Counted from the first letter of the stretch, positions 1 through 7,454 are shown. The stretch: DNA of 10,088 bases from Rhodospirillales bacterium (GCA_015654825.1 JAATGE010000011.1:1-10088); one strand, 5' to 3'. Translations and numbers: made by a program. Notes: generated from the letters alone by a model not told the origin.

Positions 1-367
1 GATCTCCGAGATCAAGGCGCGCGAACAATTTCGGCCGTTCCGTCTTAGGCTCGATGCCGTGCAGTGCCGAAAGCCCTTCCAGGATCGGCTTCACGGTTGC
101 CGCCGGCACCGGATAGCCGCCCTTGTCGGCAAAACCCCAGCCGTCCGCGGGCTTGCTGGCCCCCGGCGCGCGACGCAGCGTAATGGTGCCGTCGGGACCG
201 ACGATGGAGAGCGACGCCGCCTGTGCCAGCTTGCCCTTCAGCCCCGGCAGCAATCTTCCGCCGGCAGCTTGCGGCGTCATCGTTGCCGCATTGTCGGGCA
301 GCAGAACGGCGGCGGCGGCCACCGGCACGGTGACCGCGGCCAGAACGATCAAGGTTCGTACGCGCAT
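1..367 (-). CDS. DUF4340 domain-containing protein (N-terminal part, cut by window edge)
   Basis: The 122 N-terminal residues are visible; the gene continues beyond position 1. It opens with a hydrophobic stretch (about residues 4-24, Ala/Val/Leu rich) that reads as an uncleaved signal anchor, so most of the protein should be periplasmic. Around residues 58-120 the pattern of a polar strand, a Gly-Trp-Gly-Phe segment, a Lys-Gly-Gly-Tyr-Pro segment and a Glu-Pro-Lys-Thr segment ahead of an Arg-Leu-Asp-Leu-Gly run matches the repeat unit of DUF4340 proteins as I know it. These proteins usually sit directly after a GldG-like gene, as here. The start is ATG at 365-367, ten bases after the stop of the preceding gene, with an AGGAAA ribosome site just before it, which implies co-translation. 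The function of DUF4340 is unknown; I infer an extracytoplasmic partner of the ABC complex. Recognition rests on motif memory, not a search. Confidence 0.75.
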   Translation of the reverse strand, partial: MRVRTLIVLAAVTVPVAAAAVLLPDNAATMTPQAAGGRLLPGLKGKLAQAASLSIVGPDGTITLRRAPGASKPADGWGFADKGGYPVPAATVKPILEGLSALHGIEPKTERPKLFARLDLGD

Positions 368-377
368 TTTCCTGCCC

Positions 378-2312
378 TCAGTTCGCTGCCGGCCGCTGCC
401 GCCGCCGGCGCACCTGCAGCAGCCCGACGATAATCGCAACCAGCGCCACGCCGGCCGGCACCAGCCCCACATCGAGCAGCACCAGGCGGTTCTTCAGCCG
501 ATCGATATTCTGCCGCAGCGCCAACTGCACCTGGCGCAACTCGCCGCGCGTGCTGATGATTTCGCCGCGCACCTGCTCCATGGTCTTCTGCTGGTCCGCC
601 GTCAGCTGCACGTCGCCCGAGGCATCGTCCGCCGGCTTGATGCTGGCCAGCTTTGCCTGTGCGCCCTTCAGCTTGTCCTGCAATTCCTTTTCGTGCGTAC
701 GGTAGCGGTCGTCCGCCGACTTGCGCATCTTGTCGACCAGCGTGAACGGCCGTACCGCCGACCCGCGCGACCGCAGGTTGATCAGTTCGTTGGTGCCGAC
801 CAGGCTGTCGACGGCATTCTGCACGAAATCCCCGTTGCTGGCGAACGGCGTGCCGACGCGGCGGCCGATGAACTCCTGGAACTGGATCCAGAATTTGTCG
901 TCCAGCAAATCGGTGTCGGCCACCACAACGACGTCGATCGGCTCCTTCGCGGCTTTCAGTTGCGTGGCGGCCGCCTTTTTCGCCGCATCCGCCGCCGCCT
1001 TGTCGTCCGGCTTCGCGGCGGGATCCTTCGGCGGACCATCCGGGAACGCGGTATTCACCATGCCGGTCACCCGCGCGGCGATAGTGTAACGATGCCCGGA
1101 CGGCTTGAAATCCTGCAGCAGGCCCAGCGCGTCGGGCACCGGCATGCCGGCGATGCGGCTGGTATCGACCAGTTCGGCATCGTCCGAGCTTTGCAGCAGC
1201 GTGTCGAAACGGGTCGCCGCACCCTTTATCGGCTCCAGCGCGCCCGCGGTGCCGATATTGAGCTCCGTCAGCTTCGCGGTAATCGGATCGTTGGCGTTGA
1301 TGTCGTCGCCGCGCAGGCTCATCCACAGCACGTAATCCACGGGCTCGGAATGTTCGTCGGCGCCGAAATTGACCTTGGTCGCGGCCAGCCGGTCTCCCAC
1401 CAGCTTGCCCTTCACGAGGTTGACGCCCCAGGAATTCAGCATCTTGTCGAAGTCGGCCGCTGTCGCGCCGCCCGGCGGTGCCATCGGCGAGCGGTGGCCT
1501 GCGGAGAATTCGGAGTAGGGATCGGCGAACACCAGCACATGGCCGCCGCCGAGCACGAACTGGTCGATCGCATATTGCGTTTTCGGCGCCAGCTTCTCCG
1601 GCTGCGCGATCATCAGCACGTCGACGTCGTCCGGTATCGCATCGATGCTGGTAGAGATGTCGCGCACTTCGTAGTTCTGCCGCAACTGCTCCAGAACCGC
1701 CTCGGGCTGCGACGGCTGGCCGCGCATCTGCGCCACCGGATCGCCGTCCAGCGTCAGGCTGGAAATCAGCCCCACCACCTTTTTCTTCGGAAACGCCAGC
1801 GACTGCACCAGCTTCGTCAGGTCGTATTCCAGGAAATTCTCGCGATCCGCCTGGAAAAACGGAATGGTCTCGGTGTCGTCGGTGGAGTTGCTGCCGACCA
1901 GGCCGAAATAGACCGTCTCGGAGCCCTGGCCGGCCGGCGCCCCCTGCAAGCCCGCCGCCGTCGCCTGGTCCTCGATTTCCGAATACGGCATCGGGTCAAG
2001 GATTTCCAAACGGATCTTGCCATGTGACAGCGCGGCATAACCCTGCAGCATCTGCCGCACGCGCTGCGCATATACGCCGTAACTCGGCACCAGCTGGCCG
2101 AGGCGCGTTGAGTAGTAGAATTTCAGCGTAATCGGCTCGTCGATCCGCGCCAATATGGCGCGTGTGCCCGGGGACACGGTGTAGAGCCCCTGGTCGGTGA
2201 GATCGAAGCCGGCATCGCCGAACAGCCGCACCGCGAGCCGGTTCACCGAAATGAACAGCACGCCGGCCAGCACGATGCCCGCGATCGTCAGCGTTGTAGC
2301 GGAACGGCGCAT
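378..2312 (-). CDS. GldG-like ABC transporter auxiliary protein (644 aa)
   Basis: This is a large membrane-anchored protein of the GldG / ABC_transp_aux type. A transmembrane segment lies at about residues 8-30. It is followed by the family's characteristic start of the soluble part: Asp-Leu-Thr near 37-39, a Leu-Tyr-Thr-Val-Ser segment at 43-47, and a Lys-Phe-Tyr-Tyr-Ser segment at 64-68. A Leu-Asp-Pro segment sits at 105-107, and an acidic/Phe-rich Gln-Ala-Asp-Arg-Glu-Asn segment at 154-159. An IFT52-like region spans roughly 175-270, with a Gly-Gly-Gly turn at 255-257 and Phe-Ala-Asp-Pro at 262-265. An Ala/Lys/Asp/Pro-rich linker covers 426-457. Residues 530-610 look like a coiled coil, ending in a second transmembrane helix (611-633) and an Arg-rich cytoplasmic tail. 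Start ATG at 2310-2312 has an AGGGA site six bases upstream. The gene lies 23 bp after the permease and ten bp before the DUF4340 gene, so it is operonic. Family assignment is firm; substrate and role outside gliding bacteria are unknown. Confidence 0.87.
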   Translation of the reverse strand: MRRSATTLTIAGIVLAGVLFISVNRLAVRLFGDAGFDLTDQGLYTVSPGTRAILARIDEPITLKFYYSTRLGQLVPSYGVYAQRVRQMLQGYAALSHGKIRLEILDPMPYSEIEDQATAAGLQGAPAGQGSETVYFGLVGSNSTDDTETIPFFQADRENFLEYDLTKLVQSLAFPKKKVVGLISSLTLDGDPVAQMRGQPSQPEAVLEQLRQNYEVRDISTSIDAIPDDVDVLMIAQPEKLAPKTQYAIDQFVLGGGHVLVFADPYSEFSAGHRSPMAPPGGATAADFDKMLNSWGVNLVKGKLVGDRLAATKVNFGADEHSEPVDYVLWMSLRGDDINANDPITAKLTELNIGTAGALEPIKGAATRFDTLLQSSDDAELVDTSRIAGMPVPDALGLLQDFKPSGHRYTIAARVTGMVNTAFPDGPPKDPAAKPDDKAAADAAKKAAATQLKAAKEPIDVVVVADTDLLDDKFWIQFQEFIGRRVGTPFASNGDFVQNAVDSLVGTNELINLRSRGSAVRPFTLVDKMRKSADDRYRTHEKELQDKLKGAQAKLASIKPADDASGDVQLTADQQKTMEQVRGEIISTRGELRQVQLALRQNIDRLKNRLVLLDVGLVPAGVALVAIIVGLLQVRRRRQRPAAN

Positions 2313-2335
2313 CCCAAATCCCTATCGCTGGGGCC

Positions 2336-3070
2336 CTAATCGGCCTTCTTGAGTTCAACCAGCAGCGTGTTCGCAAACAGGAACAGCGCCATGACGGAGC
2401 CGAAAAAGATCACGTCGCTAAACGCCACCTGGCCCCGCGCTATGCCGGAAAAATGATCCAGGAAGCTCAGCGACGTTACTGTCTGCAGCAGCCACGTCGG
2501 CAGCACGGTCTGCACCGGCCCCAGCACGATCCGCGAGCCCATGGCGATGAACAGAAAGCACACCGCCGCACTGATCACAAACGCAATCACCTGGCTCTTG
2601 CTAAGCGCCGAGCAGGCCGCGCCGATCGAAAGGAACGCGCCGGCCATCAGGAACGATCCGACATAGCCGCCGAGGATTACGCCGTTGTCGGGATGCCCGA
2701 GATAATTGACCGTCAGCCACAGCGGCACCGTCAGCGCCAGCGCGATGCCAACGAACACCCAGGCCGCGAGGAATTTGCCCAGCACCGCCTGCGGTACCGT
2801 CACCGGCAAGGTCAGCAGCATTTCCAGCGAGCCGCTCTTCCGCTCCTCCGCCCACAGCCGCATCGACAGCGCCGGGATCAGGAACAAATAGAGCCACGGA
2901 TGGAAGTCGAAAAACGCCTGCAGGTCGGCCTGTCCGCGCTCGAAGAAATTGCCGACGTAAAACGTCAGCGCGCCGGCCAGAACGAGAAAAATCACGATGA
3001 ACACGTATGCCACCGGCGTGGTGAAATACGCGGCCAGCTCGCGGCGGAAAATCACGCCTACTGTGCGCAT
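2336..3070 (-). CDS. ABC-2 type transporter permease (GldF-like, 244 aa)
   Basis: This is an integral inner-membrane permease with about six transmembrane segments: roughly residues 18-41, 58-72, 103-122, 131-153, 158-177 and 219-238. Residues 75-90 (Glu-Glu-Arg-Lys-Ser-Gly-Ser-Leu-Glu, then Leu-Leu-Thr-Leu-Pro-Val) match the conserved cytoplasmic coupling segment of ABC-2 permeases. The N-terminal Arg-Arg-Glu-Leu-x-x-Tyr-Phe-x-x-Pro opening (9-19) is typical of the GldF/NosY-like subgroup. Length is normal for the family. The start chosen is ATG at 3068-3070: the reading frame stays open upstream but runs into the ATPase gene in another frame, and the protein then begins exactly like its relatives. 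The Shine-Dalgarno is weak (a GGGG run). It lies 23 bp after the ATPase stop and 23 bp before the GldG-like gene, so all share one message. It should pair with the adjacent ATPase as the membrane half of the transporter. Confidence 0.88.
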   Translation of the reverse strand: MRTVGVIFRRELAAYFTTPVAYVFIVIFLVLAGALTFYVGNFFERGQADLQAFFDFHPWLYLFLIPALSMRLWAEERKSGSLEMLLTLPVTVPQAVLGKFLAAWVFVGIALALTVPLWLTVNYLGHPDNGVILGGYVGSFLMAGAFLSIGAACSALSKSQVIAFVISAAVCFLFIAMGSRIVLGPVQTVLPTWLLQTVTSLSFLDHFSGIARGQVAFSDVIFFGSVMALFLFANTLLVELKKAD

Positions 3071-3093
3071 GCCCGAAACCCCGATCCCGAAAA

Positions 3094-4035
3094 TTACGCT
3101 GCTGCCTGCGTGATGTCGCGGAACACCCCGTCCAGCCGGCCGCGTTCCACCCGCAGTTCGGCGACCGTCACGCCACGCAGTCCGAACAGGTGCCGCACAT
3201 AGGCCGCGGTGTCGGCGTCGCCGGATGGCAGCACGTAAACACCCGGATCGTCCGCCCGGCCGGAAGGCTCCACCCGCCGAACCTGCGGCAGCGCCGTCAG
3301 CTCGGCGATGATCACGTCCGGTACAGCGCCGATCGTGCGTACATACACCGCATGGTGGTACGGCGAACGCGCCTCCAGTTCCGCCGGCGTGCCGTCGACC
3401 AGCACACGGCCACCGGCGATCACCATGGCGCGGGTGCACACCGCGTCGACTTCTTCGAGGATGTGGGTGGAAATGATGATCGCCTTGGTCTGCGCCATGC
3501 CGGCGATCAGCTCACGCACGTGGTGCTTCTGGTTCGGATCCAGACCATCGGTCGGCTCGTCGAGGATCAGCACGTCGGGGTCGTGCAGCAGCGCCTGCGC
3601 CAGGCCGACGCGGCGCTTAAATCCCTTGGAGAGGGTCTCGATCGGCTGGTTGAACACCGCGCCGAGCTCCACGCGCGCCACCGCGTCCGCCACCACGCGC
3701 CGCGCCTCGGCGCCGCGATAGCCGCGTATCCGCGCGATGAACATCAGGAAATCCCCGGCGGCCATATCCGGGTAGGCGGGCGCGCCCTCGGGCAGGTAGC
3801 CCAGCCGCCGCCGCGCCGCGAGCCCGTCGGTCACCACGTCATGGCCGCAAATGCGCGCCCACCCGGCGGTCGGGGTCAGGAACCCGGCCAGCATTTTCAT
3901 GGTGGTAGACTTGCCGGCACCGTTGGGGCCGAGGAAGCCCAGAACCTCGCCGCGGTTGACGGAAAAACTCACGCCACGCACCGCCTCGATCGGCCCGAAC
4001 GATTTTGCTAGCCCTTCGATTTCAATAAGATGCAT
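3094..4035 (-). CDS. ABC transporter ATP-binding protein, GldA-type (313 aa)
   Basis: This is a complete ABC ATPase, the cytoplasmic motor of the operon's transporter. The Walker A motif GPNGAGKST is at residues 36-44. The Q-loop region reads Gly-Tyr-Leu-Pro-Glu at 79-83, with Glu where many ABC ATPases have Gln; I recall the same LPE variant in GldA-type proteins. The signature is LSKGFKRR at 135-142, Walker B VLILDEP at 155-161 followed by a D-loop (GLDP), and the switch His is H191 in a Ser-Thr-His-Ile-Leu context. The C-terminal 90 residues form the extra domain seen in ABC-2 exporter ATPases. ATG at 4033-4035 gives the family's usual N-terminus (MHLIEIEGL). An in-frame TTG at 4075-4077 would add 14 residues but looks less likely. 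Neither start has a strong ribosome site. The gene is first in its operon, with a plausible promoter about 60 bp upstream. Confidence 0.92.
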   Translation of the reverse strand: MHLIEIEGLAKSFGPIEAVRGVSFSVNRGEVLGFLGPNGAGKSTTMKMLAGFLTPTAGWARICGHDVVTDGLAARRRLGYLPEGAPAYPDMAAGDFLMFIARIRGYRGAEARRVVADAVARVELGAVFNQPIETLSKGFKRRVGLAQALLHDPDVLILDEPTDGLDPNQKHHVRELIAGMAQTKAIIISTHILEEVDAVCTRAMVIAGGRVLVDGTPAELEARSPYHHAVYVRTIGAVPDVIIAELTALPQVRRVEPSGRADDPGVYVLPSGDADTAAYVRHLFGLRGVTVAELRVERGRLDGVFRDITQAAA

Positions 4036-4096
4036 CGGGAACCCAGGTCTGATCGATCGCGGCCGGGCAGCTAGCAAACTCCGCCCTGGTTGAAAA

Positions 4097-4126
4097 GTTA
4101 CAAGCTCGCCAGGGAGGGGAGGTCAA
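4097..4126 (-). promoter_or_regulatory. Candidate sigma70-like promoter of the ABC/GldG/DUF4340 operon
   Basis: Read on the minus strand, TTGACC (4121-4126) matches the -35 consensus at five of six positions. TGTAAC (4097-4102) matches the -10 consensus at four of six, with an 18-base spacer. Transcription would start near 4090, giving a leader of about 55 bases before the ATPase ATG. The site lies between the end of repeat copy 1 and the operon, in the only non-repeat intergenic stretch here. The prediction is by eye only. Confidence 0.4.
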
Positions 4127-4128
4127 GG

Positions 4129-4320
4129 AAGGCCAGGGGCTCTGCCCCTGGACCAAGCTGGGGCCAGTAGGCCCCAGACCCCGTTCGCGCTGCGCGGCTT
4201 TTCATCATCTCCCCTGCGAAGCCATTAGCCGACACGGGTTTTCTGGCTTCGCCATTTCCCTCCAATGAGCGGGGGTCTGGGGCCTCAGGCCCCAGCGGGT
4301 CCAGGGCAGAGCCCTGGCCT
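4129..4320 (-). repeat. GC-rich palindromic repeat, copy 1 (long inverted repeat with hairpins)
   Basis: Two arms, 4129-4182 and 4271-4320, are near-perfect inverted copies of each other around an 88-base core. Each arm contains two hairpins of its own. In the left arm these are CCAGGGGC/GCCCCTGG around TCT (4133-4151) and CTGGGGCC/GGCCCCAG around AGTA (4158-4177). In the right arm they are CCAGGGC/GCCCTGG (4301-4317) and CTGGGGCC/GGCCCCAG (4277-4295). The core adds a further nine-base stem, GCGAAGCCA (4216-4224) with TGGCTTCGC (4244-4252). The element begins at the rhodanese TAG stop on the minus strand. Its 5' arm closely matches copy 2 at 8244. No transposase is encoded. It is best described as a REP/BIME- or MITE-like non-autonomous repeat; it may also stop rhodanese transcription, although no T-tract follows. 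Confidence 0.85.
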
Positions 4321-4639
4321 AACCTTGAACAGTCGGCAACCCCGCCCGCTTCCAGGCCAGCAATCCGCCCGCCAAATGCGCGGCATGTTGCGCGCCTGCC
4401 GCCAACGCGCGCTGCAGAGCCACCAGCGAGCGCTTGCCTGAGCCGCACTGGAACACCAGCCGACCCGCCGGTAAGCGCGCCGGATCGAAGCCCGAAAGCG
4501 GATACAACACCGCGCCCTCGATATGTTCGGCCGCATATTCGGCGGGCTCGCGCACATCCACGAGCACCACGCCGGGTTCCAGCAGCATGCCGCACAATTC
4601 CGCGGGCATCAGGTTTTGCGACGGGGGCTGGCTTATCAT
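4319..4639 (-). CDS. Single-domain rhodanese-like protein (106 aa)
   Basis: This is a small cytoplasmic rhodanese domain, a fold that carries sulfur as a persulfide on a Cys. The Val-Leu-Val-Asp-Val-Arg-Glu segment (25-31) is the family's first hallmark. Cys65, in the loop CGSGKRS (65-71), is the catalytic residue. The Gly-Gly-Leu-Leu-Ala-Trp segment (91-96) followed by a Gly-Leu-Pro is the usual C-terminal signature. Length is normal for single-domain forms such as GlpE. The start is uncertain: ATG at 4637-4639 leaves 22 bp after the oxidoreductase stop but lacks a clear ribosome site. An in-frame TTG at 4676-4678 has a GAGG eight bases ahead and would overlap the upstream gene by 17 bases, giving 119 residues. 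Either way it is translated from the same message as the FAD oxidoreductase. Sulfur donor and acceptor cannot be read from the sequence. Its TAG stop is the first base triplet of repeat copy 1. Confidence 0.88.
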   Translation of the reverse strand: MISQPPSQNLMPAELCGMLLEPGVVLVDVREPAEYAAEHIEGAVLYPLSGFDPARLPAGRLVFQCGSGKRSLVALQRALAAGAQHAAHLAGGLLAWKRAGLPTVQG

Positions 4640-4661
4640 GCGGGGCGACTGTCTGCGCGGA

Positions 4662-5762
4662 TCAGTCGAACAAGGCAACTACCTCGTCCGCGATGGCGAG
4701 CGACGCGGTCAGGCCGGGGCTTTCGATGCCGAACAAATTCACCAGGCCGCGCACGCCGTGTGTGGAAAACCCCTGAATGACGAAATCGGTCATCTGGTCG
4801 GCAGGCGCGATCTTCGGCCGCATGCCCGCATATCCGGGCACCAGCGCGCCATCCGGGAGCCCCGGCCAATAGCTGCGGATGGCGCCACAGAAGCGCTCGG
4901 CGCGCCGCGGATCGACCGCGTAGTCGATTGCGTCGACCACCTCCACGTCGGGGCCGAAGCGCGCCTGGCCGGCGAGATCCAGCGTCAGATGAATGCCGGC
5001 GCCGCCATCGATCGGCAGCGGATAGATCAGGTGGCGGAACGGCGCGCGCCCGGCCAGCGCAAAATAGCTGCCCTTCGAAAAATACGCGGGCGGCACATGC
5101 CGCGCCGACAGCCCGCGGGTAGCGCCCGCCAGCGCCACGGCGCGCAGCCCGGCGGCATTGACTAGCCGGGTGCACTGCACCTGCGCCGGCGTATCGCCGC
5201 CCGTGCGCACGGCAAACCCGTCGCCCTCGCAGGCGATTTCCGTCACCGGCGCGTGGAACGCGAACACCGCGCCGGCCTGCTCCGCCTCGCCGCGCAGCGC
5301 CAGCATGAAGGCGTGGCTGTCCAGAATGCCGGTCATCGGTGAGAACAGCGCGGCCGTGCAGCGCAGCGCCGGCTCCAACGCCTGCGCCCTCGCGCCGGAC
5401 AGCATTTGCAGACCTTCTACGCCGTTGGCCGCGGCGCGCGCCGCCAACTCCGCCAGCAACGGTTTTTCGGCGGGCTCGGTCGCCACGACCAGCTTGCCGC
5501 ACGCCACCGCCTCGATGCCGCGTGCCGCACAATAGGCGTAGAGCATCCGCCGGCCCGGCACGCAGAGGCGCCCCTTCAGGCTGCCGGGCGGGTAATACAG
5601 TCCGGCATGGATCACCTCGCTGTTGCGCGCCGAAACGCCGGTTCCGTGCGTGGCGGCTTCGTCCAGCACAAGAACCTCCTGGCCGGCCTGCGCCAGGCGC
5701 CGCGCCACCGCCAGCCCCACCACGCCCGCCCCTGCGACCACGCAGTCAAACCGATCGGCCAA
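4662..5762 (-). CDS. FAD-dependent oxidoreductase, L-2-hydroxyglutarate dehydrogenase family (366 aa)
   Basis: The protein has a DAO-type FAD fold. The dinucleotide-binding GAGVVG is at residues 11-16, and an acidic residue (Asp in Val-Leu-Asp-Glu) ends the second strand near residue 34. An [10 protein letters not shown] segment at about 45-54 and a C-terminal [10 protein letters not shown] segment are hallmarks of the LhgO/L2HGDH group. These enzymes oxidise L-2-hydroxyglutarate to 2-oxoglutarate and pass electrons toward quinones. Many bacterial members are annotated only as FAD oxidoreductases, so the substrate is inferred. The start chosen is TTG at 5760-5762, giving M-A-D-R-F-D just before the first beta strand, with GGGAGG a few bases upstream; no ATG lies closer. 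Upstream in-frame starts would run antisense into liuB. It is first in a pair with the rhodanese and divergent from liuB. Confidence 0.87.
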   Translation of the reverse strand: MADRFDCVVAGAGVVGLAVARRLAQAGQEVLVLDEAATHGTGVSARNSEVIHAGLYYPPGSLKGRLCVPGRRMLYAYCAARGIEAVACGKLVVATEPAEKPLLAELAARAAANGVEGLQMLSGARAQALEPALRCTAALFSPMTGILDSHAFMLALRGEAEQAGAVFAFHAPVTEIACEGDGFAVRTGGDTPAQVQCTRLVNAAGLRAVALAGATRGLSARHVPPAYFSKGSYFALAGRAPFRHLIYPLPIDGGAGIHLTLDLAGQARFGPDVEVVDAIDYAVDPRRAERFCGAIRSYWPGLPDGALVPGYAGMRPKIAPADQMTDFVIQGFSTHGVRGLVNLFGIESPGLTASLAIADEVVALFD

Positions 5763-5841
5763 CCGCCTACCTCCCCTCGGTGCGCGCCCCTTGCGGGCCG
5801 CGTCGGTGGCCCGTATGCCGCGCGAAACGCCGGGAGGCCAA
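5763..5841. promoter_or_regulatory. Divergent intergenic region between FAD oxidoreductase and liuB
   Basis: The 79 bp must drive both directions unless liuB is read from elsewhere. Toward liuB, TTGCGG (5791-5796) and TATGCC (5814-5819) are 17 bases apart, each matching consensus at three of six positions. Toward the oxidoreductase, TTGGCC (minus strand, 5836-5841) and CATACG (5812-5817) are 18 apart. The two -10-like sites overlap, so the promoters could compete. Both are weak matches. No clear operator palindrome was found. GGGAGG at 5832-5837 is the liuB ribosome site. Confidence 0.25.
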
Positions 5842-7449
5842 ATGCCTGCGCTGGAGACCGCGCTCGACCCCGCTTCGCCGGATTTTGCCGCCAACGCGGC
5901 GGCCATGCAGGCGCTTGTCGCCGATTTGCGCCAGGTCGTTGATGCTGTGCGCCAGGGCGGCGGCGAGCAAGCCCGCCAGCGCCATTTATCCCGCGGAAAA
6001 CTGCTGCCGCGCGAGCGCATCCGCGCCCTGATCGACCCGCTCTCCCCATTCCTGGAAGTCGGCCAGCTCGCGGCCCACGGGCTGTATGGCGGCGAGGTCC
6101 CCTCCGCCGGCATCATCACCGGCATCGGCCGGGTCAGCGGGCGCGAGTGCATGATCGTGGCCAACGATGCCACGGTCAAAGGCGGCACCTATTACCCGAT
6201 CACCGTCAAGAAACATCTGCGCGCGCAGGAGATCGCGGCGCAGAACCGGCTGCCGTGCATCTACCTGGTGGATTCCGGCGGCGCCAACCTGCCGAACCAG
6301 GACGAGGTCTTTCCCGACCGCGATCATTTCGGCCGGATATTCTACAACCAGGCGCAGATGTCCTCCGCCGGCATTGCGCAGATCGCCGTGGTGATGGGCA
6401 GTTGCACCGCCGGCGGCGCGTATGTGCCCGCGATGTCCGACGAGTCGATCATCGTGCGCAACCAGGGCACGATTTTCCTGGCCGGCCCGCCGCTGGTGAA
6501 GGCCGCCACGGGTGAAGTGGTAACCGCCGAGGAACTGGGCGGTGCCGACGTGCACAGCCGCGTTTCCGGCGTTACCGACCACTACGCCGAAAACGATGCG
6601 CACGCGCTGGGTATCGCGCGCCGGATCGTGGCGCATCTGAATGGCGTGAAGCCGTCCGTGGTAGTGTCGCGCGCGCCCGCGGCGCCGCTTTTCGACCCGG
6701 GTGAATTGTATGGCGTCGTTCCCGCTGACCGGCGCAAACCGTATGATGTGCGCGAAGTCATTGCCCGCATCGCGGACGGCAGCGAACTGGACGAGTTCAA
6801 GCGCCTGTATGGCCCAACCCTCGTCACCGGCTTCGCCCACATCTGGGGCTATCCGGTCGGCATCGTTGCCAACAACGGCATATTGTTCAGCGAAAGCGCG
6901 CAGAAGGGTACGCATTTCATTGAGCTGTGCGCACAGCGCGGCATTCCGCTGGTGTTCCTGCAGAACATCACCGGCTTCATGGTGGGAAAGAAATACGAAG
7001 CCGGCGGCATTGCCAAGGACGGGGCAAAGATGGTGACCGCGGTTGCCACGGCCGCGGTGCCGAAATTCACCGTCGTGATCGGCGGCAGTTTCGGCGCCGG
7101 CAATTACGGCATGTGTGGCCGCGCCTACTCGCCGCGCTTTCTGTGGATGTGGCCGAACGCCCGCATCGGCGTCATGGGCGGCGAGCAGGCCGCCAGCGTG
7201 CTGGCCCAGGTCAAGCGCGACAATATCGAGGCGAAGGGCGGCGCCTGGCCCAAGGCGGACGAAGAAGCCTTCAAGGGTCCGATCCGAGCCCAGTACGAAA
7301 CCCAGGGGCATCCGTACTACGCCAGCGCGCGGCTGTGGGACGACGGCGTGATCGATCCCGCCGACACGCGACGCATCCTCGGCCTTGCCATTTCCGCCAG
7401 CCTGAACGCGCCGATTGAGCCGACGCGTTTCGGCGTGTTCCGGATGTAG
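5842..7449 (+). CDS. liuB: Methylcrotonyl-CoA carboxylase, carboxyltransferase (beta) subunit (535 aa)
   Basis: This subunit transfers carboxyl from carboxybiotin on LiuD to 3-methylcrotonyl-CoA, giving 3-methylglutaconyl-CoA in leucine and isovalerate breakdown. Both halves of the carboxyltransferase fold are complete. The N half includes [12 protein letters not shown] (114-125), Asp-Ser-Gly-Gly-Ala-Asn-Leu-Pro (144-151), and Gly-Ser-Cys-Thr-Ala-Gly-Gly-Ala-Tyr (186-194). The C half includes Leu-Gln-Asn-Ile-Thr-Gly-Phe-Met (373-380), [16 protein letters not shown] (414-429), and a Met-Gly-Gly-Glu-Gln-Ala segment (445-450). The Gly-Ala-Asn-Leu-Pro and Tyr-Tyr-Pro forms are those of methylcrotonyl-CoA rather than propionyl- or geranyl-CoA enzymes as far as I recall. 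Length is normal. ATG 5842 is preceded by GGGAGG; an in-frame ATG at 5815 would add nine residues but lacks a site. The liuC gene follows after five bases, so translation is likely coupled. The liuA gene (isovaleryl-CoA dehydrogenase), often just upstream, is absent here. Confidence 0.94.
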   Translation: MPALETALDPASPDFAANAAAMQALVADLRQVVDAVRQGGGEQARQRHLSRGKLLPRERIRALIDPLSPFLEVGQLAAHGLYGGEVPSAGIITGIGRVSGRECMIVANDATVKGGTYYPITVKKHLRAQEIAAQNRLPCIYLVDSGGANLPNQDEVFPDRDHFGRIFYNQAQMSSAGIAQIAVVMGSCTAGGAYVPAMSDESIIVRNQGTIFLAGPPLVKAATGEVVTAEELGGADVHSRVSGVTDHYAENDAHALGIARRIVAHLNGVKPSVVVSRAPAAPLFDPGELYGVVPADRRKPYDVREVIARIADGSELDEFKRLYGPTLVTGFAHIWGYPVGIVANNGILFSESAQKGTHFIELCAQRGIPLVFLQNITGFMVGKKYEAGGIAKDGAKMVTAVATAAVPKFTVVIGGSFGAGNYGMCGRAYSPRFLWMWPNARIGVMGGEQAASVLAQVKRDNIEAKGGAWPKADEEAFKGPIRAQYETQGHPYYASARLWDDGVIDPADTRRILGLAISASLNAPIEPTRFGVFRM

Positions 7450-7454
7450 GCGCC

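Noticed and set aside
123..2027. Long plus-strand open frame (634 codons) opposite the GldG-like gene
   Set aside because: It is a high-GC antisense shadow: Arg/His/Gln-rich, no recognisable motif, and the minus strand encodes a clear family member.
4129..4320. Possible insertion sequence or CRISPR unit
   Set aside because: No transposase frame, no target duplication that I can see, and no regularly spaced repeat-spacer units; the structure is one inverted repeat.
4098..4595. Minus-strand open frame of 165 codons across the rhodanese end and repeat copy 1
   Set aside because: It is in another frame than the rhodanese and is then made of translated palindromic repeat; composition is not protein-like.
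5815..5841. Upstream ATG as the liuB start, adding nine residues
   Set aside because: The GGGAGG ribosome site directly serves ATG 5842, and the extra residues overlap the candidate -10 element.
5986..7311. Minus-strand open frame (441 codons) opposite liuB
   Set aside because: Antisense shadow of the carboxyltransferase gene, with no motif or ribosome site.
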